Assembly: GCA_020186115.1 (NCBI GenBank)
Contig: WSYJ01000142.1
Coordinates: forward strand, 992,001-1,056,000
Reading direction: 5' to 3'
Origin: Histomonas meleagridis
Lineage: Eukaryota > Parabasalia > Tritrichomonadida > Dientamoebidae
Length of the DNA: 64,000 bases
The notes under the pieces were generated by a model. It was not told where the DNA came from. It saw only the letters and a program-made list of their open reading frames with translations, and ran no database searches. Below, in pieces: positions 49,168-59,380 of the stretch. Each line of letters opens with the position of its first letter. Position 1 is the stretch's first letter. A program made the position numbers and the translations under genes.

Positions 49168-50511
49168 ATGGAAGAACTGAAAGAAGAAAACCTTACACCA
49201 GTTGGGCTTGACTATCAATCAAATAACCTCCTTGGGAGACAACTCGAGGTAATTACTCATAGCAAATCAGTAATAATAATTTGTTTATTCTTCATTTCAA
49301 TTTTCTTCATAATTTTAACTATGTTCCTTGGGCCATCATACACAGACTCGCTTGAGATTCCATTCCGTTTGGACAACGAAGATATGTTTTCTCATTCTCA
49401 ACGATTTTCAATTGATATTTCAGAACTTCATTTCTTTCATGACTTCTTTGCAATCGACATGCTTTTTAATTCTGGTTGCAACGAAATTATGCAATTTAAA
49501 ATCAGTGCATATTTTTATTCATTTATGTTATTGGGCACACGCTTAGAAGAAAAACAAGAAATGCCCACCAGGGAATTTACTATTGTCTTTAGTAACACAT
49601 CAACGTCAAATAAAATCAGACTCTTTAAAGAAGATCTTATTCATTTTGATCACATGTCTGCTTTTGTTACAATCAGGACGCCCGATCACATTCCATACAT
49701 ACCAGTGAAGTTCATTCTTACATATGCTGATCCAGCTTTCAGTCTTTTCCAAGTTTTTATTCGACTTGTTGTTTTTGTTATTTCTCTTGTGATTTATATC
49801 AGTTTACTTTTATCCGATTTTAGTCTTAAGAAGTCTCATATTTCACAGAAGTTAATGTTTTATTTAGATTTAATTGCCATTTTTGCTTCGGATCCATTAT
49901 ATATTTTGGAATATTTTGTTGAATCAGATTTTTTGAAAATTATTGATTCTATACTTTCACAGCTTCTAATTGTTGCAACGTTATTCACAGCAATTTCAAT
50001 GCTTAAAATGAGAGATGTTGCATATGAAGATGTTACATTTTCTTGGCTCTTAAATCAATTTATTCCATTTGGTCTAGCCTTCTTAATTCTTTCATCTTCT
50101 TCAATTTACTCCATCTCCTTATCCAGCAGATATTATGTTTCTAAAGAAAACATCCAAACGATCTTTTCAATACTAAAAGCAGTTTTGATGACCGTTTATT
50201 TGATTGCGTTTGTAATTGAATCAATACGGTTTAAGTCAGAAACCGCTGAAGAAAAACTGTTGTTAACGTCTTTTGGGGGACTTACTTTTGCGGTTATGGT
50301 GATTTCTGAAGTTAAAACAATGTTGAGTGAATACTTTGGAAATCATTATATACTTCAGTTCTATTCCATAATAGCAACTGGAATATATGTTTTCTTCTTT
50401 AATTATATAAACTGGCCAGTGGATTTGAGTAAATTGACACTTGAAAAAGAAGACGAACAAAAGGGCGAAGATGAAGTTGTTAATGAAGGACTTGCAGAAC
50501 AATTATTATAG
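49168..50511 (+). CDS. Multi-pass membrane protein, Wntless/GOST (GOLD-domain seven-TM)-like
   Basis: 447 aa from ATG 49168. One TM helix near the N-terminus (VIIICLFFISIFFIILTMFLG, residues ~36-56), a ~135-residue luminal beta-rich domain, then about seven helices from ~195 (LVVFVISLVIYISLLL onward) and an acidic cytosolic tail (EKEDEQKGEDEVVNEGLAEQ). One TM, luminal beta domain, then seven TMs is the layout of Wntless, TMEM181 and the wider GOST family, which carry cargo through the secretory pathway. Sequence identity to these is not obvious by eye, so the family call is tentative. The stop TAG is followed by AATAAAT. Confidence 0.6.
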   Translation: MEELKEENLTPVGLDYQSNNLLGRQLEVITHSKSVIIICLFFISIFFIILTMFLGPSYTDSLEIPFRLDNEDMFSHSQRFSIDISELHFFHDFFAIDMLFNSGCNEIMQFKISAYFYSFMLLGTRLEEKQEMPTREFTIVFSNTSTSNKIRLFKEDLIHFDHMSAFVTIRTPDHIPYIPVKFILTYADPAFSLFQVFIRLVVFVISLVIYISLLLSDFSLKKSHISQKLMFYLDLIAIFASDPLYILEYFVESDFLKIIDSILSQLLIVATLFTAISMLKMRDVAYEDVTFSWLLNQFIPFGLAFLILSSSSIYSISLSSRYYVSKENIQTIFSILKAVLMTVYLIAFVIESIRFKSETAEEKLLLTSFGGLTFAVMVISEVKTMLSEYFGNHYILQFYSIIATGIYVFFFNYINWPVDLSKLTLEKEDEQKGEDEVVNEGLAEQLL

Positions 50512-50863
50512 CTAATAAATTATGAATATTAACATAGAAAATTTCTTTTCTAAAGTTTTTTAATTTTTTGTTGTTGTGGTCGTATTTAAAGTCAAATTTG
50601 ACAATCTCTGTTTGATTCAGATTGTAACTAAATTTATTTATGTTTATACAGGAAATATTTATACTGTGTTGGATTAAAATTATATATGAATAAATTAATT
50701 ATAATAAATTATCCATTATATATAAAGTTTTCTCTCTTCACGAAAAAGTGTAATTCAGTACCCTAAAAAGAACATTATACAGATCATAATAAACATTACC
50801 AGAATAAAAAATTTACATTTTGTTGTTCGCAAACATAAAAAGTATCACTTTAAAAAAGTTTAT
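50512..50863. other. Convergent intergenic region
   Basis: About 350 bp between the 3' ends of two genes. Only AT-rich sequence with ATATATAAAG-like words; no gene seen. Confidence 0.4.
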
Positions 50864-52030
50864 TTACTTTCTTTGGTTTGGAAATTGTCCCGCGGGGTAA
50901 GGAATAAACATTGGTCCTTGTGGTACTATTTGTGGGAATGATTGCGGCATACCATATACAGGCTGCCATACAAACTGTTGCTGTTGCATTCCCTGTTCCT
51001 CATTTACTGATTTAAATGCCATTGGTCTCTGATTGTTGTTGTTTTGCCCACTCTGTCCCTGTGACTGTTGGTATGGTGTAAAGTATACAAATGGCGTTCC
51101 TTGAAATTCGCTTGGCATCTGCTGGAACACGTACTGAGGGAAAACAGTAGGTTGTGGTTGAACTAATATTGGCTGTTGTTGTTGTTGTTGCGGTTGTGGC
51201 TGTGGACGATCTGTTTCTTTTTCATCTTTAATCGGTGCTTGTGGCTTCGGTTTCTCGATTTCCTCGAAGGAATTGGACTTGTCTGCAATCTGTGGTACTG
51301 GCTTTTGAATCGGAGCAGGTTTGGGAATGGGGCCATCAAATGTACCAAATTTAGAATAGTTGGGAACCACTTCAGATATGTCTGTAGGAAGATAAAGAAC
51401 TGTGCTTGCAAGGCGTGTTGGCCTGGGCTTAGGTTTAGATGTCTCATTTGATGGAACTGGTACTGGTTCAACAGGTGGTAAAACTGGTGGGGCTTGTTGA
51501 ACCGGTTTTTCTTCTTGTTTGAGTGGTTGTTCTGTTTGAGGTTGAGGTTGGTGTTGAGTTTTAGGTTGATATTTAGGCTTTAAATCATTAATTGGTTTTG
51601 GTTCGGAAGGTGAAGGAACAACTTGTGACGGCAAAGGAATTTCACGTGGTCGGCTTAAAATTTGTGGTTGTTCTTCAGCTGGAGGTTCTGGAGTAACAAT
51701 TTCATTATCAATTACTTGAATGTCTCCCCACGAAGCTTTGCTAGGCTGACCAAATATAACTGGTTTGGGTTTAGAAGTAATCTTCCTAATCTTTTCTTCT
51801 TTTTTAATAATTTTTGGTCTTGGTTTTTGTTCTCTCTTTCGTCTTTGATCATTTTCTTGTGGGGCATTTTTTGCTTTTGACTTTTTCCAAGTTGTTGAGG
51901 AATCTTGATTTTGAAGTCTTTCAATAATTTCTTCATCATCACGGCATTCCTTTATAAGTTCGCTAATAATTGATACATCTTTATTTGGGAACATTTCATG
52001 GAATTGTGCAATTCTTTGTTTATCTTCCAT
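50864..52030 (-). CDS. CUE-domain protein with Pro/Gln-rich disordered body
   Basis: 388 aa. Residues ~4-42 read as a CUE/UBA-like three-helix domain: IAQFHEMFPNKDVSIISELI then DDEEIIERLQNQ, with the MFP motif of CUE domains, which bind ubiquitin. The rest is low-complexity: a basic Lys/Arg stretch (~45-85), a Pro/Gln/Lys-rich region with many PKPxP and QPQP repeats, a poly-Gln run (~285) and a C-terminal Gln/Pro/Phe-rich segment (PIYGMPQSFPQIVP-like). Short conserved-looking peptides (FGQPSKASWGDIQ, STVLYLPTDISEVVPNYSKF) inside the disordered part may be binding motifs. This resembles CUE scaffold proteins such as Def1-type proteins, but the equivalence is unproven. Confidence 0.7.
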   Translation of the reverse strand: MEDKQRIAQFHEMFPNKDVSIISELIKECRDDEEIIERLQNQDSSTTWKKSKAKNAPQENDQRRKREQKPRPKIIKKEEKIRKITSKPKPVIFGQPSKASWGDIQVIDNEIVTPEPPAEEQPQILSRPREIPLPSQVVPSPSEPKPINDLKPKYQPKTQHQPQPQTEQPLKQEEKPVQQAPPVLPPVEPVPVPSNETSKPKPRPTRLASTVLYLPTDISEVVPNYSKFGTFDGPIPKPAPIQKPVPQIADKSNSFEEIEKPKPQAPIKDEKETDRPQPQPQQQQQQPILVQPQPTVFPQYVFQQMPSEFQGTPFVYFTPYQQSQGQSGQNNNNQRPMAFKSVNEEQGMQQQQFVWQPVYGMPQSFPQIVPQGPMFIPYPAGQFPNQRK

Positions 52031-52089
52031 TCTAAAAAGAGAAAAATTGACTTTGTTTGTTCATCCTAAAGGTGGCCAGACAAAAATAA

Positions 52090-52625
52090 ACGGACACATG
52101 CATGGCAAAAAATATTCACTTTTGCTTACACCATTTTTATATGCATTACACAAAAGTTGTGCGCTTGAATTCAATAAGTATACATGATGATCTTCATATT
52201 ATTTTTAGAATTTATGGAAGTAAATATGCTCCTACACTTTCTGAGTTTTATATAGCACTTCTTGTGTCTCTAAATTTGGGTGTACAGAAATTGTTAAATT
52301 ACTTCTAAACAAAAAGGAATTGATTTTAATGCTAAAGATATATATATGATATTTATTTTATGAATTTGATATTTCAAAACAATATTTGAAAATTATATGA
52401 ATTATTTAATACAGTACTTATGTATGCATCTGAAGAAGGATATATAGAAGTAGTTAAATTACTTCTTGAACATAAAGGAATTTATATTAATGTTAAAGGC
52501 AAAATTTATACGTTTTAATTGAAATTTATATTAATAATTTCGTATTTCAGAATAATATTTGGAATTTATTGAAATTATTTAAATCAGCACTGAACAAAGC
52601 ATCATCAAAAGGTTTTACAATGATA
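52090..52625 (+). pseudogene. Ankyrin-repeat relic with the same AT-rich linkers
   Basis: Three ankyrin cores survive: ~52252-52340 (with a 1-base deletion after KLLL), 52411-52491 (TVLMYASEEGYIEVVKLLLE, open) and 52584 onward (SALNKASSK, truncated). The linkers between them contain TTTCAAAACAATATTTGAAAATTAT and TTTCAGAATAATATTTGGAA, the same family as at 61-63.5 kb; the distance between the second and third cores is 173 bp. No N-terminal domain is present. It ends against the katanin gene upstream region. Confidence 0.7.
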
Positions 52626-52679
52626 ATTGGTGTACAATAGAAATTCAGTATTAAGGTACCCCAACCATCATTCAACCTA

Positions 52680-52692
52680 CCCCCCCCCCCCC
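52680..52692 (+). repeat. Run of 13 C
   Basis: An uninterrupted 13-base C homopolymer 34 bp upstream of the chosen ATG of the katanin gene, very unusual in this AT-rich DNA and sitting just after the ankyrin relic. Confidence 0.95.
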
Positions 52693-52725
52693 ATCAAAAG
52701 TGCATACGGGCACCCCAAATATCTA

Positions 52726-54225
52726 ATGCTCAGTTTTGAAGAAATTGCATTAGCACAACAACGATGTAAGACGCAGACCAATGATTTTTGTGAGAGCGAA
52801 AAAAAACGGAGGGTTCGTGATTCCTTGGTTTTATGTCTAAATCACTTATTCACTTTAGGATATGTCCAATCTGCAGAAAAACTTGCTCAAGAAGCAGGAA
52901 TTGGAACAGACAGGTTTGAACTTTGTGATAACATAACACTTATGAGAATCATTGTTGATTATGAGCAATTTTATGAATCAAAGTATGGGTATAAAGTCAA
53001 ATTTGTTAAACCTGTTGAAAAATCTGTACAACAAGCAAGGAGAAAGACAGGTACTACATCTATTTCAACAGATGATAATCTTTCACCACGTCAAATTCAA
53101 CCTCAAAGAGATGGTCGTCCTCCACATATTGCACGTAAAAAACCTCCACCCAAAAAAACAGATGATGAAAACCAACTATTAGTGAATGCTTCATCTATCA
53201 CTGTATCACATTCAAAAAATGATAAACAAAAACCTCAAAAAGACATACTTACAACTCCACCAGATCCCAATGGTAAACTTTTGGATCCTGTTCCTCCACA
53301 ACTTCGTTCTGATTTTGGAGATCTGACATCAATAATTGCACGTGATATCTTTACCAAAGACACTGGTATTACCTGGACCGACATAGTTGGTCTAGATGAT
53401 TGCAAACGTGTACTTCGAGAGTCCGTAGTTCTACCACTTAAATTTCCAAATCTTTTTAAAGATCGTAAACTTCTTCAACCGTGGCGTGGAGTTCTTCTTC
53501 ATGGTCCTCCTGGTACTGGGAAGACATTATTAGCCAAAGCAGTTGCCCATGAGGGCACCACTTTTTTTAATATATCTGCATCAACAATTGTCAGTAAGTA
53601 TCATGGCGACTCTGAGAAGCTCATTCGAGTACTATTTGAACTTGCACGTTATCATTCCCCATCTACTATTTTTATTGATGAGCTTGATTCGATCATGTCA
53701 CGTCGTTCAACTCATGACGAACATGAAGCATCACGACGCATGAAAACTGAACTTCTAATACAAATGGATGGGCTTTCTAGTTCGAATTCATTAGTTTTTG
53801 TTTTGGCGGCATCCAACTTTCCGTTTGATTTAGATCCCGCCATTCTCCGAAGGCTTGATAAAAGGATATTAGTTCCATTACCCGATTTTAATGCACGAGC
53901 TGACATGTTTAAAAAATTATTAACGATTGATATAACTGAAAATGATATCGATTTTGATGTTCTCGCTGAAAAAACAGATGGATATAGTGGAAGCGATATC
54001 AAGTTGGTTTGTAAAGAAGCAGCAATGTTACCCTTAAGAAGGCTCTTGGAGAAGTTACAAAAGAAATTCGGCGATCTGTTTTTGGATATAGTAAAAGAAG
54101 AAAAAATGAAAATCGGACTAATAACTATGGATGACGTGCTAATTGCATTGGAAAGAACTAAGGCAAGTGAAGCTTATGATCAAAAAATGTATGTGGAATG
54201 GCAAGAAAAATACGGCGTTGTATAA
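52726..54225 (+). CDS. Katanin p60-like AAA ATPase, KATNAL2 type with LisH
   Basis: 499 aa from ATG 52726; the frame is open upstream but without ATG and runs through the poly-C tract. Residues ~20-65 fit a LisH motif (VLCLNHLFTLGYVQSAEKLAQE), as in KATNAL2. A basic, disordered linker follows (~100-215). The AAA module begins at TWTDIVGLDDCKRVLRESV: Walker A GPPGTGKT, Walker B TIFIDELDSI, an SRR...EASRRMKTELLIQMDG segment with the Arg fingers, then VLAASNFPFDLDPAILRRLDKRI and the C-terminal Vps4/katanin helix. By family it severs or remodels microtubules, here probably in the flagella or axostyle. The stop TAA overlaps TAAA. Confidence 0.92.
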   Translation: MLSFEEIALAQQRCKTQTNDFCESEKKRRVRDSLVLCLNHLFTLGYVQSAEKLAQEAGIGTDRFELCDNITLMRIIVDYEQFYESKYGYKVKFVKPVEKSVQQARRKTGTTSISTDDNLSPRQIQPQRDGRPPHIARKKPPPKKTDDENQLLVNASSITVSHSKNDKQKPQKDILTTPPDPNGKLLDPVPPQLRSDFGDLTSIIARDIFTKDTGITWTDIVGLDDCKRVLRESVVLPLKFPNLFKDRKLLQPWRGVLLHGPPGTGKTLLAKAVAHEGTTFFNISASTIVSKYHGDSEKLIRVLFELARYHSPSTIFIDELDSIMSRRSTHDEHEASRRMKTELLIQMDGLSSSNSLVFVLAASNFPFDLDPAILRRLDKRILVPLPDFNARADMFKKLLTIDITENDIDFDVLAEKTDGYSGSDIKLVCKEAAMLPLRRLLEKLQKKFGDLFLDIVKEEKMKIGLITMDDVLIALERTKASEAYDQKMYVEWQEKYGVV

Positions 54226-54469
54226 AATTGTTTGTAAATTTATTTTACGTAATTTGATTTTTTATGATGAATTAATTAAACAAATTTGTTTAAATTCTTC
54301 TAAATAAGAATTAAAATATTACTTTTTATTTTACCTCTTTTCAAATGATTTTTTTCAACACAAATATTCAGAAACAATAATCAAATGATTGATTTTTCAA
54401 TATTTCCTATATTTTATCATTATTGCTTGGTAATTTAAAAGAATATTTATAAGTTTTTATATCTTTTCA

Positions 54470-54886
54470 GTAAATGATGGCATTGAGTGGGACACCATTT
54501 ACAGAAGAGTACACTCTAGTTATTTTCATATTCGCCGGTAATTGAAGTCAATGAAAGAAGTTTTAGGGCTAATTTTTCAATACAGTTTTACTAAGCGATG
54601 ACTTTCGTGATGGGTTTAATCATTTTTGTTATATTAGATCTAATATTATTTTCCTTTGTTTTAAACTTAATAATCTAGAGTCTTTTCAAAATTTAACAAA
54701 AAACATATTCATTACATCAAACACTATGCTCCAAAAGCCACAGCATTTCTTATTAGTACAAAATTTGATTTATATCAACATGATGTTCCAAATTGCATTT
54801 CAGATGAAGAAGTTGTGCAACTTGTTATTGACCAAAAATTTGATTGTTATCTCCAATGTTCAGCAAAAGAAAATCAACTTCAGTGA
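54470..54886 (+). pseudogene. Rac/Rho-like GTPase pseudogene
   Basis: Pieces of a Rac-type GTPase in order but in different frames: ALSGTPFTEEYTLVIFIFAGN at 54482-54542 (switch I region, cf. FPTEYxPTVFDN), SFQNL...KKHIHYIKHYAPKA around 54675-54740, ISTKFDLYQHD (the T-K-x-D guanine-binding motif), then FDCYLQCSAKENQLQ (the C-S-A motif), with TGA at 54884-54886. The P-loop and middle are missing or unreadable. An apparently intact relative starts at 63907. Confidence 0.75.
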
Positions 54887-55659
54887 TAAACTTGTAAATA
54901 AAATATTGTTTTTCAACTTTTAAGTTATTTCTGTATTCAATATTTTTTAATTTAATTTGCATTTTTTCATTGTTTTTCCTACCCAAATACTAAGCGTAGT
55001 GTTACCAAAACATAATAATATCTAAAACGCGATGACAACTTATATTATAAAACATAGTAGAACAAGTTCGAAAGATATTTATTTATTCATTTAACTGTTG
55101 AATTTATCTAACAAATTATTTACTGTTAAAATACCGGACATCCCCAGCATTGCTTTTCCAAATAACAACAAAATTAAGCACAAAAGGTTTTTCATGTTTA
55201 AAATGTTTTCTTTCTTTCTATAATACAAAAACCACAACAACGGCGGATAAATATAATTTAACACACAAACAGCAGCCAACTGTTAATTTGTTGTAACACT
55301 GTTAGGGCCTTGCGCAAGAAGAGAGAGAAGTGGCCCACTCATAAATGATGAGATGTGAAGCCAACTCTAATTTGTTGAAGATATCTTTAAGGCGTTTTTG
55401 GATCCAACTTCGTGGATATACATCTCAATTTGCTTTCCTTGAACAAATCCTTTTTCAGATGTCTGGATTTTATAAATTTCTTCCCATCTTTCATATTGTC
55501 TTGAGCAGCACACCATTCCTCACAACACGTTTTTGAGATATCATATTATGGAAATAAATTTACCTCAAAGTTTCTTGTTAATACTAAAGATATTTATTTA
55601 ATTTATGTGATACTTATTTGAAATTTCAAACACAATTATTTTTGGAAAATGCATTTTAC
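54887..55659. other. Intergenic region with no recognised gene
   Basis: About 770 bp. Small frames on either strand (for example 55345-55536 on +) show no motif. The stretch 55320-55520 is less AT-rich than its surroundings and may be a relic, but I cannot assign it. Confidence 0.35.
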
Positions 55660-57579
55660 TTAAACATCATAAAGAATTGAACCACCCCATTCTACAACTG
55701 TATAACCATTACGTTCTTTATGTAATTTGTCTAAATTTTGAAGTGGTAATTCTTCTATTTTATTATTATTCTTCAAATTTTTCATTATCATAAATACTCG
55801 AATAACACATTCAGGTTTTGGCGTAACTTCAAGTTGTGCCACATTTTCATATTCTTCACTTAAGAATTTAATCATCGTATAATTACTTCTTTGGATTTGT
55901 GGTAACCAAAACTGTATGAAACTTATCATTTCTTTTCCTCTTAATCCTAAATAGTATAATTTTTCTTCCAAAAATTTATCTGCGTCTTCTTTTGATAAAA
56001 TAAATCCTTCATCAAATTTAAATTCGTTATCATTAAACAAACATTCCCAAAACAAACTATCATATTCTATTGAATTTGGATCATCTTTGTTTATCATAAT
56101 GCCATTTTCATTCACGTTAACATTCCAACCTGTTTCATTATTATATTTAGGATATGTACATGTAAAATCACCTTTGATATTAACTTTAATATTTACATCC
56201 ATTTTCTCTTTTGGATACACATAAATTACTGGTTTACCACCTCTAAGTCTATTAACTAAATGTATTACAGAACCTTTAGAAATTTGATAATCACTAATTT
56301 GATTGCCATCTTCCAATTGTTTTCCAGCAAATATGAATCTTTGCGCTTCTGGTGGCATTCCTTCAAGAAAATAAAACCTTGCTTTTACATCTTCAATATG
56401 TTCATCTGGAGATACTTCAATATATATATTTTTACCAGAAAGAGTTTTAATTGCAATTGGAAACGGGTTTGGTTTTGTTGATATCGCTGGTAGTGGATCA
56501 GATTTTAACATAAAATGAATACATTCATTCGGAGCAAAATGTTCTGTAATCAAATCTATATTTGATATTTCAGGAGGTAAAATTTGTTCTTGAATAGGAA
56601 AACCTTTTTGTTGAAATATTTTTTCTTTTAGGTTTAATACTGTATCCTTAAATGAGGCTTTGATTGAAAAACATTCCTTGTATAAGGGAAAGATTGTAAT
56701 TGAAAACTCCTCATTAGGATTTGATGCTAAGTAAATTTTGCAACAACAATCTTCATAAACATAATCTTCAAGCCTCAAAAAGTCATACAGAAGTCGTCCT
56801 TTATAATAAAGAAATTGCTTATCGATTGGAATTTTTTCTTTTCTAAATAGTTTTTCTTTCAAAATTCTGATTGAATGTGTTAAATTTGCTTCAATTTTAT
56901 ATAATTTTCCAGATAATGTTTCTACAGGGACGATAAAACTTTTTTGTTTACAAGAAGAACTTCGCTTATAATATAAATAAAGATTGGAATTGGATTTAAT
57001 ATTATAAAAACTTAAGTGTTTCGAATTTTCTAATTCTTTTCCTTCATAAAAAAGTCGTTGTTTAGAAACAGAAATTTCTTTTTCTTGATTTATCTTTTCT
57101 TTCAATCCTCCAACTGTTTCTATTTCAGAAACATTGATTTGCATTGACCATCCAGTTAATTCTCGAATATATATCGGAATTTCTTGAGATATTCCTTGTT
57201 TTATTTGTGTTGAAGACTCAGTATGTGAACTTTTTATAAAATTCCGAATTTGTTGACCAAGATCTACATTACCTAATGCTAAACAAAGATCAAAAATATC
57301 ATTAACTTTATGTGATGGAATGTTAACATAATTGTTTTTAAAGATTGATAAAAGAAGTTCAAAATCTCCATCATGATCTTGATAATCAACAATGAAACTA
57401 TTATTGTTAGGATTTCCCCTGTTGGTAAGAGCTACTGTTGGTGAAATAATTTCTGCAAGAAATTTATTACAAAAAACTTTTTTTTCACCAAGACAAAAAC
57501 AAAAATCCTCATTACAATAAAATGGTAATATTTTCATAATAGCATTAATAGGTATTTCAATTCGACAATTGTTCGCCAT
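55660..57579 (-). CDS. Fusion protein: BTB-like head, four tandem ubiquitin-like domains ending in RLRGG, and a KPVIYVYP domain
   Basis: 639 aa from ATG 57579 (the frame upstream starts with TTG). Residues ~1-120 look BTB/POZ-like ([53 protein letters not shown]). Four ubiquitin-like folds follow at ~133-205, ~210-285, ~290-360 and ~370-448; the fourth is closest to ubiquitin ([50 protein letters not shown]) and ends [16 protein letters not shown], a ubiquitin-like C-terminal di-Gly joined directly to a new domain. That domain (KPVIYVYP...[15 protein letters not shown]...YDSLFWE) is a type also found as bacterial and eukaryotic stand-alone proteins, of unknown function. The first three UBLs are diverged. 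Cleavage after RLRGG would separate UBL4 from the C-terminal domain. Confidence 0.8.
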   Translation of the reverse strand: MANNCRIEIPINAIMKILPFYCNEDFCFCLGEKKVFCNKFLAEIISPTVALTNRGNPNNNSFIVDYQDHDGDFELLLSIFKNNYVNIPSHKVNDIFDLCLALGNVDLGQQIRNFIKSSHTESSTQIKQGISQEIPIYIRELTGWSMQINVSEIETVGGLKEKINQEKEISVSKQRLFYEGKELENSKHLSFYNIKSNSNLYLYYKRSSSCKQKSFIVPVETLSGKLYKIEANLTHSIRILKEKLFRKEKIPIDKQFLYYKGRLLYDFLRLEDYVYEDCCCKIYLASNPNEEFSITIFPLYKECFSIKASFKDTVLNLKEKIFQQKGFPIQEQILPPEISNIDLITEHFAPNECIHFMLKSDPLPAISTKPNPFPIAIKTLSGKNIYIEVSPDEHIEDVKARFYFLEGMPPEAQRFIFAGKQLEDGNQISDYQISKGSVIHLVNRLRGGKPVIYVYPKEKMDVNIKVNIKGDFTCTYPKYNNETGWNVNVNENGIMINKDDPNSIEYDSLFWECLFNDNEFKFDEGFILSKEDADKFLEEKLYYLGLRGKEMISFIQFWLPQIQRSNYTMIKFLSEEYENVAQLEVTPKPECVIRVFMIMKNLKNNNKIEELPLQNLDKLHKERNGYTVVEWGGSILYDV

Positions 57580-58342
57580 TAAAAAAATGTAAAATATAAC
57601 AATGCTTTCGGCAAATTTTACCAACGAAAGAAAAAGTTACCAAGTGGGCAATAATTGCTGTACAGCAAGGTGAGGTAAAAAAGTAACGGATGTTTTGATG
57701 TGTATTGAAAAATGTCTAAATATTTACGATAGATTAAAATGTCGTTTTGCATCAAAAGTTTTTAAATGATTTTATTTTCAATAAGTCACCTTCAGAAATT
57801 AAAATATTTGATGACGTTTTAAGCCAATAAATATTAATAATAATGTATTTCAATGGTTTAAATTGATTCAAAAAAAATAAACAAAATAACAAGGAAGTAA
57901 TTGTTGAAAATTTTAATTTCATTTTCTGAATAAATCAAACTATTCTGGGAAAACAATGAATAAAATAACAATCACTCATCAATAATCATATTCAATGATA
58001 TTGAATTGAAGTTGAACAAATGATGTTGAGATTGGCAAATAATAATAATAATAATAATGAATAACTTTAATATCAGCTTCAAATCCTGAAAATCTAACAA
58101 ATACTGAATGTCAAAATTTGAAGAGCTTAAAATCGATACATCCCCTCTTAGGGCTTGGTGTCCATCTTCATCACTTATTATCCAATATAATGATATTGAT
58201 CAGTTATGTAATACAAGTGAATACCCAATAAAAATTAATGTAAACTGATATCATGAATTCAAACTATTTACAACAAAAAATTTTATAAATTCTCAAAAAA
58301 ATGATTTTTTTAGATATCTGTTTATTATGCTTATTACAAATT
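57580..58342. other. Intergenic region with microsatellite and one small frame
   Basis: About 760 bp. An (AAT)n microsatellite lies at 58035-58060. A 46-residue frame at 58108-58248 is described separately. No other feature recognised. Confidence 0.4.
58108..58248 (+). CDS. Small open frame, doubtful
   Basis: 46 aa, starting MSKFEELKIDTSPLRAWCPS, with an ATG and a stop TGA. The local sequence (CCCCTCTTAGGGCTTGGTG) is less AT-rich than the flanks and amino-acid use is balanced, so it may be a real short gene or the 5' relic of one. No initiator, no family. Confidence 0.25.
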   Translation: MSKFEELKIDTSPLRAWCPSSSLIIQYNDIDQLCNTSEYPIKINVN

Positions 58343-59017
58343 TTATGCAATTGGTAAAAGAAGCATATATGAGTAAAATATAAAAATAGGGAAAAATATA
58401 AGTGGTTTTGAATCATTGATATTCAATAGTGGAAGAAGATATTTTGTTGCTGAAATTCCGGCCCAAGAGACAAATGGCAGCGCAAAAATTATTTTTACAG
58501 TTGGTGAACGAAGTCGTAAAATAAATGATATGACAAGAAAGACTGCTAATGGAATGGTACAATATGATAGAGCTGTGAAGAGAGTGGATCCGAGTGATTC
58601 TACAGGAGCTGGTAGCATGAATTTGAACAAGAAATATAATAGACTAAATCCTGTAATACCTATTATGTAAACCATTCCAAATCGAACTTTACCTAAGAGG
58701 AGAAGTGCTCCTGCAAAAAAGCAAAAGAATAATAATCCAACCAAAAAATTATTATCTGCCATAGTATTTTGGGAACGTGACATAGGAAGAAGAATTGTTT
58801 TTAGATTTTCTTTAACATTAGTGTTGTGGATACCCATTTCTTCAAATAATGATGGTTCATCAGGAAAGCCACCATGAATAATTGAAGCAAAATATCCTGT
58901 TGAAGCATCTGCAACGGGTACTTGGAAATTTGGGTGTGATTCCTTTGTCATACTACCTGTTAATGATTGTTCATTAGAAGGTGTTTCAATGAAACCTAGT
59001 TCGTCTCCTTCAATCAT
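58343..59017 (-). CDS. Yip1-family Golgi membrane protein
   Basis: 224 aa. The N-terminal ~80 residues are cytosolic and contain EPSLFEEMGIHNTNVKENLKT, the D/E-x-P-L-x-E-E-L-G-I motif of Yip1/YIPF proteins. Five hydrophobic helices follow (FLVGLLFFCFFAGALLLLG; MVYIIGITGFSLLYFLFKFML; LFTALSYCTIPLAVFLVISFIL; IIFALPFVSWAGISATKYLL; PLIFFPIFIFYSYMLLLPIA), as in this family. Yip1 proteins bind Rab GTPases and function in ER-Golgi vesicle traffic. Divergent from NHP2. Confidence 0.88.
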   Translation of the reverse strand: MIEGDELGFIETPSNEQSLTGSMTKESHPNFQVPVADASTGYFASIIHGGFPDEPSLFEEMGIHNTNVKENLKTILLPMSRSQNTMADNNFLVGLLFFCFFAGALLLLGKVRFGMVYIIGITGFSLLYFLFKFMLPAPVESLGSTLFTALSYCTIPLAVFLVISFILRLRSPTVKIIFALPFVSWAGISATKYLLPLLNINDSKPLIFFPIFIFYSYMLLLPIA

Positions 59018-59355
59018 TGATAAAGTTTTTTTTCCAAGATTTACCCTTTGGTGAAACTTTTACCCTTTTTTTAAATTGTTTTATTTCCCTAAAAAATATT
59101 ATATATAATATATAATTTAAATCATTCTATGTTTAACCATTAGTATTGAAGTGAAAAAAATTCATAATGTCTTTAAATAGATTGAAGTGAAATGAAAAAA
59201 TGAAAGTGATATCGATTATTTTATTTATGTATTATTGTGAACTAACAATGTTTTTTGTAACAGCAGTTCTACTTTCATTTATAAATGATTTTAGATTCGA
59301 ATGTTAGAAAGCTTCTGAACAAATACACAATCCTATACTTATTTCACATCACATG
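59018..59355. other. Divergent intergenic region (Yip1-like / NHP2)
   Basis: About 340 bp. AT-rich, shared upstream region. Two TCACA words near 59344-59353 and the TCATT at 59356 are initiator-like for NHP2. No gene seen. Confidence 0.4.
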
Positions 59356-59360
59356 TCATT
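59356..59360 (+). promoter_or_regulatory. Initiator (Inr) of the NHP2 gene
   Basis: TCATT fits TCA-Y-(A/T), 23 nt from the predicted start of transcription to the ATG at 59381. Confidence 0.5.
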
Positions 59361-59380
59361 TGTGGTCGTAATTCAAAAAA

